Assembly (NCBI RefSeq): GCF_002899825.2
Contig: NZ_PPED02000001.1
Coordinates: forward strand, 1,512,023 to 1,576,022
DNA from: Chryseobacterium phosphatilyticum
GTDB taxonomy: Bacteria > Bacteroidota > Bacteroidia > Flavobacteriales > Weeksellaceae
DNA: 64,000 bases
Direction: 5' to 3'
Shown here piece after piece: positions 54,820 to 62,949 of the stretch. The notes beneath the pieces were generated by a model that ran no database searches, was not told the DNA's origin, and saw only the letters and a program-made list of their open reading frames with translations. The position numbers were made by a program, and so were the translations under genes. The number at the start of each line of letters is the position of its first letter. Positions within the stretch are counted from its first letter, which is position 1.

Positions 54820-54859
54820 CAAATGTACACAAGTTTTAAATAAAATCAAACGATTGATT
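54820..54859 (-). promoter_or_regulatory. tetR promoter with candidate operator
   Basis: On the minus strand: TTTG (54847-54850), 19 bases, then TACATTTG (54820-54827), matching the Bacteroidota -33/-7 consensus; the start codon at 54796 lies 23 bases downstream. AATCAA-N4-TTGATT (54844-54859) covers the -33 box, so binding there would block transcription. Confidence 0.7.
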
Positions 54860-54905
54860 GATTTTTTAATATAGATTTAATTTATATTTACAAAAAACAA
54901 ATTCT

Positions 54906-56033
54906 ATGGGCTTATTCGATTTCCTTTTTAAGATATTTAAGAGAAAGGAAAAAAAACAGACAAATGAAGTAACTTTTGAAAATGATACTCAGGAGGAAAT
55001 GACAACTGTTCCAATCAATGATGCGATACCTGTTTCATTAGAAGAGACAATTACTCCATTAACTGAAGTGACAACTCCCCCATTTATTGAAGACAGACCT
55101 GCTGTATCAGAAGAAAAGACTTTTACATCCAATGAAGATGGAAAGCGCTTCGATCTGGAATTCATTGAAGCCTTCAGAAGATTTCATTGTAATCCGACTC
55201 TTGACGTCCACCTTACACCTGAGGATGACAGAGGTAATGTCTATCCTTCCCATCAGGCTTACGGAGACCTTTTTAAAGAATGGATGGATATTCAGTCAAA
55301 ATGGGATCGGATGTCCTTATTGTATCATTTCTGGGATCAGTCTCAATTTGAAAAGCTTGAAGACTGGCAGGTCATAGAAAGATTCGTAAAAGACCGATAC
55401 TCTAAAAAAGCACTACAATATTTTGAAGAAAAGATGTCGGACAAAAGACAGCTTACCAGAGAAGAACTTGTTTCACTTTCAAAACTTCACCGTGTATTAT
55501 TGAATAATCCTGCGGCAAAGGACTATATTGAAACTGCCTATAAAAACCATCCTGATGATGATGCTGTAAAAGTAGAATATGCAACAGTTCTTCATATCAT
55601 AGGAAATCATTCTGAAAAAGAACTTTCTCATCAATTGTTTCATGAAGTCCTGGATAAGAAAATACAAAAAAACGACACTGATTCTGTTTTCGATTGTTTC
55701 AGATTCTCTGAAGGATATACTGATTCCTCTATATTTGCTATGCTTTATCTGATGAATACGGAAGCTGATAATGATACATGGGACTATGTTGCTGAAGAAT
55801 ACTATTACTGCCCTGTCTTCAGATATGAACATGCTGTACAACTAGCTCAAACTGATAATTCTTTGAGGGCTCTGGCAAAACTCACTTCTTTAAGTCAGGA
55901 ATTCCCATGGTTCAGAACTGCTCTTGAAAGTACTATTGGCAATATTAAATCGATGCGAAAACAGCTCAGCAATCCGGATTTTATGGAACAAGAGTTTCAG
56001 GAATTTCAAGCTTCATTAAAAAAATTACAGTAG
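54906..56033 (+). CDS. unknown protein with acidic linker and helical repeats
   Basis: 375 residues: a short hydrophobic/basic start (MGLFDFLFKIFKRKEKKQ), a Pro/Thr/Glu-rich linker (about 20-75) and a helical, TPR-like body (about 80-370, e.g. LHRVLLNNPAAKDYIETAYK). No signal peptide or enzyme motif. It diverges from tetR (109 bases). Role unknown. Confidence 0.65.
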   Translation: MGLFDFLFKIFKRKEKKQTNEVTFENDTQEEMTTVPINDAIPVSLEETITPLTEVTTPPFIEDRPAVSEEKTFTSNEDGKRFDLEFIEAFRRFHCNPTLDVHLTPEDDRGNVYPSHQAYGDLFKEWMDIQSKWDRMSLLYHFWDQSQFEKLEDWQVIERFVKDRYSKKALQYFEEKMSDKRQLTREELVSLSKLHRVLLNNPAAKDYIETAYKNHPDDDAVKVEYATVLHIIGNHSEKELSHQLFHEVLDKKIQKNDTDSVFDCFRFSEGYTDSSIFAMLYLMNTEADNDTWDYVAEEYYYCPVFRYEHAVQLAQTDNSLRALAKLTSLSQEFPWFRTALESTIGNIKSMRKQLSNPDFMEQEFQEFQASLKKLQ

Positions 56034-56107
56034 TCTCATATCAAATTAAAAGAGATTTTCTTCAACGCTGGGAAGAATACTGAAGAGAAGAAAAACTTAT
56101 AAAAAAC

Positions 56108-56135
56108 AAACTCCGGATAGTTTCCGGAGTTTTAT
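56108..56135. terminator. bidirectional terminator
   Basis: AAACTCCGGA (56108-56117) pairs with TCCGGAGTTT (56123-56132) with A and T flanks, between convergent genes. Confidence 0.85.
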
Positions 56136-56136
56136 A

Positions 56137-57255
56137 TTATGTACTTTTATGAATATATCTTGATAGTTTTATGCCCAGATCGGTCCAGACGATTTTGGGG
56201 TTTCCGTTTCTGGTCAAATGCAGATCTGCTGTATTGATTTCTTCCAAAATACTTTCAATATTGGCTCCGCTGATAAATTTAGAAAATCCTGTCCAGTTGA
56301 ATCCATTCGCATTGATTTTTTTATATACTAAATTTTCAGACTGATAATTCTGAAGGAGGGCAAGTCTGAAAATCTCTGAGCAATAGTTGAGGAAGTTTTT
56401 CTGCTTTTCCCTGTTCCAGCCTGCAATTTCTCTGGCCCAGAAAATAATACTTTTAAGATATTCCGGTTTCTTTTTTACCATAAATGCATCACGAACCCAT
56501 TGTACAAATAGTTTTTCAAATTCATTGCTCTTATCTCCGGAGTTCAGCAGCTTGATCGCTTCATTGAGATTTCCCTGAGCTTCATGAATAATTTCTTTTC
56601 TCTTTTCTTCGGAAACATTGAAATTTTTAGTGAGATACTTTTCAAGATCTTCATCATGAAGTCTTGGTACTTCTACAATCTGAGTTCTGGAAAGAATGGT
56701 TGGGAGTATATCATTGGTGTTTTCAGCGGTAAGAAGAATAACTGTTTTTGCCGGTGGCTCTTCCAGAAATTTCAGAAATTTATTGGAAGCAGGCACGTTC
56801 ATTTTATCAGCTCTCCAGACAATAAGGATTTTGGTTCCTCCTTCATAGCTTTTTAAAGAAAATTTCTGGTTCTGGTCATCGATTTCATCCGCAGAGATAA
56901 ACAACTGTTTATTTTCTGATTCTAAAAAAGCCGTCCAGTCATCATAACTGGCGTAGGGTGAAGCCAGAATCATTTCCCGGAAATCATCAAACTTATTTTT
57001 GCTTAAAGAATTTTTGTTATCTGTAAAAACGGGAAAGCTGAAGTGAAGATCCAGATGGTTAAGATGCTCTACTTTGGTAGCTGCATGTTCGTTTTCCTGA
57101 TTCAATATTTCTTTTGCATAGGCCAGTACCATAGGCAGGGTTCCATACCCTTCCTTGCCTACAAAAAGTTGGGCATGACTCACCCTGTTTTCAGCAATGC
57201 TTTCTCTAAGAAGTCTTTTCAGATGATCCTGTCCGGCGATGTTGTCCCAATTCAT
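56137..57255 (-). CDS. holB: DNA polymerase III delta' subunit
   Basis: 372 residues. N-terminal AAA+ part with WDNIAGQDHLKRLLRESI and a degenerate P-loop (VGKEGYGTLP, lacking the GKT/S) as expected for the non-hydrolysing delta', then KMNVPASNKFLKFLEEPP and SRTQIVEVPRL. It is part of the clamp loader. Its -7 box TATCTTTG (57260-57267 on the minus strand) is only 4 bases before the ATG, so the message may lack a leader. Confidence 0.85.
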   Translation of the reverse strand: MNWDNIAGQDHLKRLLRESIAENRVSHAQLFVGKEGYGTLPMVLAYAKEILNQENEHAATKVEHLNHLDLHFSFPVFTDNKNSLSKNKFDDFREMILASPYASYDDWTAFLESENKQLFISADEIDDQNQKFSLKSYEGGTKILIVWRADKMNVPASNKFLKFLEEPPAKTVILLTAENTNDILPTILSRTQIVEVPRLHDEDLEKYLTKNFNVSEEKRKEIIHEAQGNLNEAIKLLNSGDKSNEFEKLFVQWVRDAFMVKKKPEYLKSIIFWAREIAGWNREKQKNFLNYCSEIFRLALLQNYQSENLVYKKINANGFNWTGFSKFISGANIESILEEINTADLHLTRNGNPKIVWTDLGIKLSRYIHKST

Positions 57256-57259
57256 GTTT

Positions 57260-57267
57260 CAAAGATA
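57260..57267 (-). promoter_or_regulatory. -7 box for holB, very close to the ATG
   Basis: TATCTTTG on the minus strand; the usual start of transcription would fall on or next to the ATG, giving a leaderless mRNA. Confidence 0.5.
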
Positions 57268-57427
57268 AAAAATCTTATTCCAATTTGTAAAATTATGTCT
57301 GTTAAATCTATTCCTTATCTCATTTTATCAGCATGAAATAAGATTATAGGATCTATTATAGGCAATATCAATAATAAGATTAGAATAAATTTCATAATTA
57401 AATTGTGGACAATTTAATTTTCAACAA

Positions 57428-57435
57428 TACATTTG
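57428..57435 (+). promoter_or_regulatory. -7 box for the aldehyde dehydrogenase
   Basis: TACATTTG, with an ATTG about 22 bases upstream (57402-57405) as a possible -33 element; 62 bases before the ATG at 57498. Confidence 0.5.
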
Positions 57436-57497
57436 CAAAGTAAATTTTGCTGTACATATCAATTTCAGTACAACAATACTATTAAAAATCAACAACA

Positions 57498-58817
57498 ATG
57501 GAAAAGGAACTAGAACAAAAGATAAGAGATGTTTTTCAACAACAGAAAGCATTCTTTAAAACTCACACAACAAAGGATATTGAATTCAGAAAAGCTCAGC
57601 TGAGAAAATTCCGGGAGGTATTTTTACATCATACAGATGCTCTTTGTGAAGCATTGTCTATTGATTTGGGAAAAAGCAGAAAGGAAGCAGAATACGTAGA
57701 AATTCAAATTGTTATCAGTGAGCTTGACTACCTTTTAGAAAATGTTGATGAGTGGGCAAAACCTGTTATCGTTCCTTCCAAACCTCATCCGACAGGTGCT
57801 GAAACGATAAGCAAAATAATCCATGAACCTTTTGGGGTTAATTATATTATCGGGCCGTTCAACTATCCTGTACAATTGACGTTCAGTCCACTTATAGGAG
57901 CTTTGATAGCCGGGAATACAGCGATTATCAAACCATCAGAAAATACGCCCCATGTAGCTCAGGTGCTTGAAGATATTGTAAAGGAATCTTTTGATGAATC
58001 TTATGTAGCGGTTGTTCAGGGAGCTATTGAAGAAAATACTTTATTACTGAGTCTTCCCTTCGATTATATATTCTTTACAGGGAGTCCGAATGTCGGAAAA
58101 ATTGTTATGAAAGCAGCAGCAGAACAACTCATCCCTCTAACATTGGAACTTGGAGGAAAATCTCCAACCATCGTTCATAAAGATGCAGACCTTGATAAAG
58201 CTGTCGCCAGAATATCTTATGGGAAATGGATTAATTGTGGCCAGACCTGTGTTGCTCCTGACTATATCTATATTCATGAGTCTGTAAAAGATGCGTTTGT
58301 TGAAAAATTCAAAACGTTTTTAAAAAAGACATATCCTGACGGAAGCTTAGGACAAATTGGTAAGATTGTCAATCAAAATCAGATTAAACATCTTGCCGGT
58401 TACCTTGAGGCCGCTCCGGAAAAAATAATCTACGGAGGACATTACAATCTTGAATCCAGACATTTTGAAGCTACTTTAATGGATCATGTCAACTGGGATG
58501 ATCAGGTGATGCAACAGGAAATTTTTGGTCCTATCCTTCCGATCATGACCTATAATGATATTGATGCCGCTTTGGAAGAAATCAATAATCGTCCTAAGCC
58601 GCTTGCTTTGTATGTTTTCACAGAAAATCAGGAATTTGCACAGGATATTCTGAATCGTACAACAAGTGGGGATGCTGAGATTAACAGCGCCATCATACAT
58701 GTCGGTTCCCATTACTTGCCTTTCGGAGGGGTTGGAACCTCAGGAATGGGAAAATACCACGGTAAATTCAGTTTTGAAAACTTTAGTCACACCAGGTCTG
58801 TTCTTCAGGTAATCTGA
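57498..58817 (+). CDS. aldehyde dehydrogenase
   Basis: 439 residues, short for the family (about 480-500) but with a complete core: GPFNYPVQLTFSPLIGALIA, the nucleotide loop FFTGSPNVGKIV, general-base Glu in LELGGKSPTIV and catalytic Cys in GQTCVAPDYI. The C-terminus PFGGVGTSGMGKYHGKFSF is like class 3 (fatty aldehyde) enzymes. It has its own promoter and terminator. Confidence 0.92.
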   Translation: MEKELEQKIRDVFQQQKAFFKTHTTKDIEFRKAQLRKFREVFLHHTDALCEALSIDLGKSRKEAEYVEIQIVISELDYLLENVDEWAKPVIVPSKPHPTGAETISKIIHEPFGVNYIIGPFNYPVQLTFSPLIGALIAGNTAIIKPSENTPHVAQVLEDIVKESFDESYVAVVQGAIEENTLLLSLPFDYIFFTGSPNVGKIVMKAAAEQLIPLTLELGGKSPTIVHKDADLDKAVARISYGKWINCGQTCVAPDYIYIHESVKDAFVEKFKTFLKKTYPDGSLGQIGKIVNQNQIKHLAGYLEAAPEKIIYGGHYNLESRHFEATLMDHVNWDDQVMQQEIFGPILPIMTYNDIDAALEEINNRPKPLALYVFTENQEFAQDILNRTTSGDAEINSAIIHVGSHYLPFGGVGTSGMGKYHGKFSFENFSHTRSVLQVI

Positions 58818-58844
58818 TATTTTCTCCTTATTTACATACTATAG

Positions 58845-58880
58845 AAGCCATTCAGTAATCATCTGAATGGCTTTTTTTAC
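58845..58880 (+). terminator. terminator of the aldehyde dehydrogenase gene
   Basis: AAGCCATTCAG (58845-58855) pairs with CTGAATGGCTT (58863-58873), then T residues. Confidence 0.85.
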
Positions 58881-59019
58881 AAAACCATAAAATTGACCTA
58901 TTTATCAACGATAATTACGTTTTTCCTCTAAAAATAAGGCCTTAACAAACTTTAACCACTTATAATTTTTACAATTCATTAATATTTAAGATATTTGCGC
59001 ATTGTTTTAAAAATAAAGA

Positions 59020-60333
59020 ATGAAAAAAATCTTTGTAGTATCATTCATATCAGTTGGATATTTTCTAAATGCGCAGAGTCTAGGTAACTCTCCTTATGCA
59101 GCATATGGAATTGGAGATGTAAAATATGATAATACGATCGAAACTGCTTCCATGGGAGGTATATCAACCGCTTTTATAAGTGATTTTACCAGCAGTTTCA
59201 ATTTTGCCAACCCGGCGAATAACGCCAACTTTGAACTTACAAGCATAAGACTGGAAGCTACCAACGAAAACAATTATTTCAAATCGAATTATAACGATAT
59301 GAAATCTACAAAGCATTCTACGTATCTTTCTAATATTTCTTTGGCCTTTCCACTATCCGGAAAAATGAAAATGGGGATCTCTTATCAGCCCTACAGTGCC
59401 AAAAACTATGATATTGTGACCAAACAGACGATATCTGATAATGGTAATGATGTTATTTATCAGAACAGATTCAATGGAAGTGGTACTTTGAATACGGCCC
59501 AGATTGCTTTGTCTTATAAAATCAATCAGGAATTCTCTGTAGGAGCAAGAGCTAATCTTTATTTTGGAGATTTATATGATCTTAATGAATTCAGTGCTTC
59601 CAATTCACAGTACATCAATGGCTATGAAATGAAGAACAGAGTCAGAAATTTTAATTTCACATTGGGTACCAGCTATCAGAAACTCAATACACGTACTGAT
59701 AAAAAACTGACCATAGGAGCTACTGCTACTTTTGGAAATACAAGTAATATGAACACTGATTATACCAACAGTACATACAGGTATACAGATGCAGCAGGAA
59801 ACAGAGTTGATCAAAGTATTCTTGAACAGAAATCTACCAGTTCAAAAAACCTTCTTCCGTTACAGGCTTCTGTAGGGGTAGGATATGGAAGTGAGAACCA
59901 CTGGTTCCTTTCCGGACAGGTGGATTATAAAAAAGGAGAAACAATTACATATTTCGGACAGACCAAACAATTCCAGGACACGTACAGAATTTCTGCCGGA
60001 GGATGGTATTTACCTAACTACAATAACTTCAGAAACTATTTCTCAAGAGTAGTTTACAGATATGGGGCGTTCTATGAAAGAGGAAATCTTGCCATCAACG
60101 GATTGGGAGAACTGGATCCTAATGGAAACAGCATCAATAAATTTGGTATCTCTGCCGGTGTAATGCTTCCATTCAAAAATAGTAGTATTACAAGGATGAG
60201 TGGTCTTGAAATCGGAGTAGAACTTGGGAAGAGAGGAACGCTTAAAGACAACCTGATTAATCAGAATTTCATCAACCTGAAAATCGGCTTCAATTTTGCT
60301 GATAAATGGTTCAGAAAGGCTCTTTACAACTAG
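59020..60333 (+). CDS. outer-membrane beta-barrel protein
   Basis: 437 residues: signal peptide (about 1-19, ending FLNAQ) and a repeated amphipathic beta-strand pattern with aromatic strand ends (FALGTSYQKL-like segments), ending in KAL-YN. Opening SPYAAYGIGDVKYDNTIETA is a pattern seen in flavobacterial membrane proteins of the FadL-like/putative porin type. Its stop lies one base before the lptC start, so it may be made together with the LPS export component. Confidence 0.75.
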   Translation: MKKIFVVSFISVGYFLNAQSLGNSPYAAYGIGDVKYDNTIETASMGGISTAFISDFTSSFNFANPANNANFELTSIRLEATNENNYFKSNYNDMKSTKHSTYLSNISLAFPLSGKMKMGISYQPYSAKNYDIVTKQTISDNGNDVIYQNRFNGSGTLNTAQIALSYKINQEFSVGARANLYFGDLYDLNEFSASNSQYINGYEMKNRVRNFNFTLGTSYQKLNTRTDKKLTIGATATFGNTSNMNTDYTNSTYRYTDAAGNRVDQSILEQKSTSSKNLLPLQASVGVGYGSENHWFLSGQVDYKKGETITYFGQTKQFQDTYRISAGGWYLPNYNNFRNYFSRVVYRYGAFYERGNLAINGLGELDPNGNSINKFGISAGVMLPFKNSSITRMSGLEIGVELGKRGTLKDNLINQNFINLKIGFNFADKWFRKALYN

Positions 60334-60334
60334 A

Positions 60335-60925
60335 ATGAAGTTTTCAAAAAAAATATCATATAAAAATATAGCATGCCTTTTTAGTTGTGCTATATTTTTT
60401 ATATTGACTTCCTGTGAGGAAGATCTTACTAAGAGAAAAGGTACTGAAAGTAAAAATTTCCCTTCACAGATCATCAACAACGCTACGATAATACAGCGTG
60501 ATTCCGGTTTTGTCACAATGAAAGCCAAGGCTCCGATTATAGAAAAATATGAGCTGATAGACAGTGTATATACTTTGGCAAGGAAAGGAATTAATATTGA
60601 ATTTTTTGACAAGAAAAAACCAAAAGTTCCGGGAACCATTAAAGCAAAATATGCTAAATTCTACGACTACAAAAAGTTTTATGAAGCAAAAGGCGATGTA
60701 AGAATTACCACCAATGAAGGGCAAAAATTTGCGATGCAGAGTATCTATTGGGATCAGAGAAAAAAAACGATTTATACCAGGGATACGGTATACGTTACTA
60801 TGGAAGACGGTTCTACTCTTGTAGGCGCCAACGGAATGACTGCCAAAGATGACTTTTCTGAGTATACCTTCTATAATAACTCCGGAGATTTTAACTCCAA
60901 AAGAATTTCCGAAAACAAAAAATAA
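60335..60925 (+). CDS. lptC: LPS export lipoprotein LptC
   Basis: 196 residues from the Met of MKFSKKISYKNIACLF; the upstream ATG would start inside the previous gene. N-terminal lipoprotein signal with Cys in ILTSC, then the LptC-type jellyroll with IKAKYAKFYDYKKFYEAKGD, where repeated strands continue in the A-G-D-V-R pattern. LptC passes lipopolysaccharide from the LptBFG pump to LptA. Directly follows the outer-membrane gene; anmK begins 12 bases later. Confidence 0.85.
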   Translation: MKFSKKISYKNIACLFSCAIFFILTSCEEDLTKRKGTESKNFPSQIINNATIIQRDSGFVTMKAKAPIIEKYELIDSVYTLARKGINIEFFDKKKPKVPGTIKAKYAKFYDYKKFYEAKGDVRITTNEGQKFAMQSIYWDQRKKTIYTRDTVYVTMEDGSTLVGANGMTAKDDFSEYTFYNNSGDFNSKRISENKK

Positions 60926-60937
60926 CCTCTATTTATT

Positions 60938-61981
60938 ATGAAAACTCTGGCGATAGGATTGATGTCGGGAACAAGTCTGGACGGTTTAGACATCTGCCTT
61001 GTTGAGTTTGAAAAACAGCATCAATGGACTTTTAAGATCCGGAAAGCAGAGACAGTTCCCTATTCTGTAGATTGGGAAAATAAGCTTAAAACTGCGATCT
61101 GTCTATCGGCAGAAGAGCTGCTGGAATTACATTCGGAATATGGTTTTTATCTTGGGCAGCAGGTTAAAGATTTTATCAAAAAACATGAACTCAGGAATAT
61201 TGATCTCATCGCTTCGCATGGTCATACCGTTTTCCATCAACCTCAGAAAAAGTTTACGCTTCAAATAGGAGACGGAAGAGCCATCAAACTGGAAACGGGC
61301 TTGCCTGTTATTTACGATTTCAGAAGTCAGGATGTACTGATGGGAGGAAATGGAGCTCCTTTGGTCCCTATAGGTGATCAGCTTCTTTTTTCTCAATATA
61401 ATGCATGCCTTAATCTGGGTGGATTTTCTAATATTTCTTTACAATCAGACAACAAAAGAATTGCTTTCGATATTTCTCCTGTCAATATTGTTTTGAATGC
61501 CCTGGCTCAGCAATTGGGTGAAAGTTTTGATAAAAATGGTGATATGGCCAGAAAAGGAACCATCAATCATTCTCTATTAGAACAACTTAATCTACTGGAT
61601 TTTTACCAGCAACCTTATCCAAAATCCCTGGGTATAGAATGGTGTAACCGCCATGTATTTCCGTTGCTTGAAAATACAGCTCCTTTAGACTCGCTGGCTA
61701 CATTTACAGAACACGTTGCCCAGCAAATTTCGAAAGTCATTAATGAAAACAAGATTAAAAATATACTCTTTACCGGTGGAGGTGCTTACAACTCCTATTT
61801 AATTGACAAAATAAAGGCTAAAACAGAATCCCAGATTATCATTCCTGAAAAAGACATTGTTGAGCACAAAGAGGCTCTGATCTTTGCTTTTATGGGCGTT
61901 TTAAGAATGAATAACGAAATCAATGTACTTTCTTCAGCTACAGGAAGTATTTCGGATCATTGTTCCGGTATGATGGCTTAA
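60938..61981 (+). CDS. anmK: anhydro-N-acetylmuramic acid kinase
   Basis: 347 residues. AnmK signature near the start: IGLMSGTSLDGLDICLVEF (about 5-23); later ASHGHTVFHQP, GGFSNISL and the C-terminal nucleotide site ILFTGGGAYNSYLI. It phosphorylates anhydro-MurNAc from recycled peptidoglycan to MurNAc-6-P. Probably cotranscribed with lptC (12-base gap). Confidence 0.93.
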   Translation: MKTLAIGLMSGTSLDGLDICLVEFEKQHQWTFKIRKAETVPYSVDWENKLKTAICLSAEELLELHSEYGFYLGQQVKDFIKKHELRNIDLIASHGHTVFHQPQKKFTLQIGDGRAIKLETGLPVIYDFRSQDVLMGGNGAPLVPIGDQLLFSQYNACLNLGGFSNISLQSDNKRIAFDISPVNIVLNALAQQLGESFDKNGDMARKGTINHSLLEQLNLLDFYQQPYPKSLGIEWCNRHVFPLLENTAPLDSLATFTEHVAQQISKVINENKIKNILFTGGGAYNSYLIDKIKAKTESQIIIPEKDIVEHKEALIFAFMGVLRMNNEINVLSSATGSISDHCSGMMA

Positions 61982-62631
61982 CTTGCATCCCCTCTCCCCT
62001 TTTCCTTATCGTCGCTACAGTTCATTTTGTTTGTGATTTTTTGTTTCCGGTTCAAGTGTAAAATCTTAAAGAAATAAAATTTAAATTCCACGCAAAGATG
62101 TAAGGCAGAATCGTGTAGCACACGCATAACCCAATAGCTCCTTCCACTTTCTTTGCTACGTTATTAATTAACAGATTGAATCTTGTCATTGCGTTTAAGA
62201 TTTTGTTTCCGGTTCAAGTGCAAATCTTAAAGAAATAAAATTTAAATTCCACGCAAAGATGTAAGGCAGAATCGTGTAGCACACGCATAACCCTATAGCT
62301 CCTTTTCCACTTTCTTTGCTACGTTATTAATTAACGGATTAAATTTTGTTATTGCGTTTAAGAAAAACCCACCCATGTAACTTTAAGACTTTATCTTAAT
62401 ATTACCTGAACTTTTTGCTCAGTCTCAGGTTTTAGACTGATCCTATTCTGACCACCTCTTCCCGGTTTTCCAACCTTCTTTGAATTTTTGGCATCTTTAT
62501 AAATGACACGACATCTTTTGTCGCTTGTCAACAATATATTTACAATAGAAACTCAGAATTAATATAAAATTCACTAGTGAAAGAATGATAAAAATGATAT
62601 CTTAATAACCTCAGAAATAAAAACACAAGAC
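61982..62631. other. 650-base non-coding region with a tandem duplication
   Basis: Holds the two ~162-base direct repeats described separately; no gene or RNA recognised. Confidence 0.5.
62039..62363. repeat. tandem duplication, two ~162-base units
   Basis: Unit 1 is 62039-62200 and unit 2 62201-62363. Both start TTTTGTTTCCGGTTCAAG and contain CACGCAAAGATGTAAGGC, then GTGTAGCACACGCATAACCC and TTTCTTTGCTACGTTATTAA; they differ at scattered single positions. No reading frame spans either unit. Confidence 0.8.
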
Positions 62632-62868
62632 ATGAAAAAAGATATGAGAACATATACAATATGCCTTTTATACAGCATCTTTATCCGGGAAATCATCCAA
62701 CTAAAAAACATCCGGTTGTCTTATTCCGGATATAATACGATACTACATAATGATTATTCTATTGTTCTATTCAAAAGAAAGAGATCACAAAACCCACAAC
62801 AAAATATATACAAACAGGTAACCACTTCTAAATTCATCAATTTTGTCAGTAAATTCATGAATCTATAA
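62632..62868 (+). CDS. doubtful small protein
   Basis: 78 residues, basic, AT-rich, with an N-terminal stretch (MKKDMRTYTICLLYSIFIRE) that is only weakly hydrophobic. No start signal, no family. It may simply be chance frame in an AT-rich spacer upstream of the secreted repeat protein. Confidence 0.2.
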   Translation: MKKDMRTYTICLLYSIFIREIIQLKNIRLSYSGYNTILHNDYSIVLFKRKRSQNPQQNIYKQVTTSKFINFVSKFMNL

Positions 62869-62949
62869 ACTCATAATTTGTAGCATTACTCTTCTTACCT
62901 CATCTTTACTTCAAACAAAAACTAATATAATTATCAAAAAACAATATGT

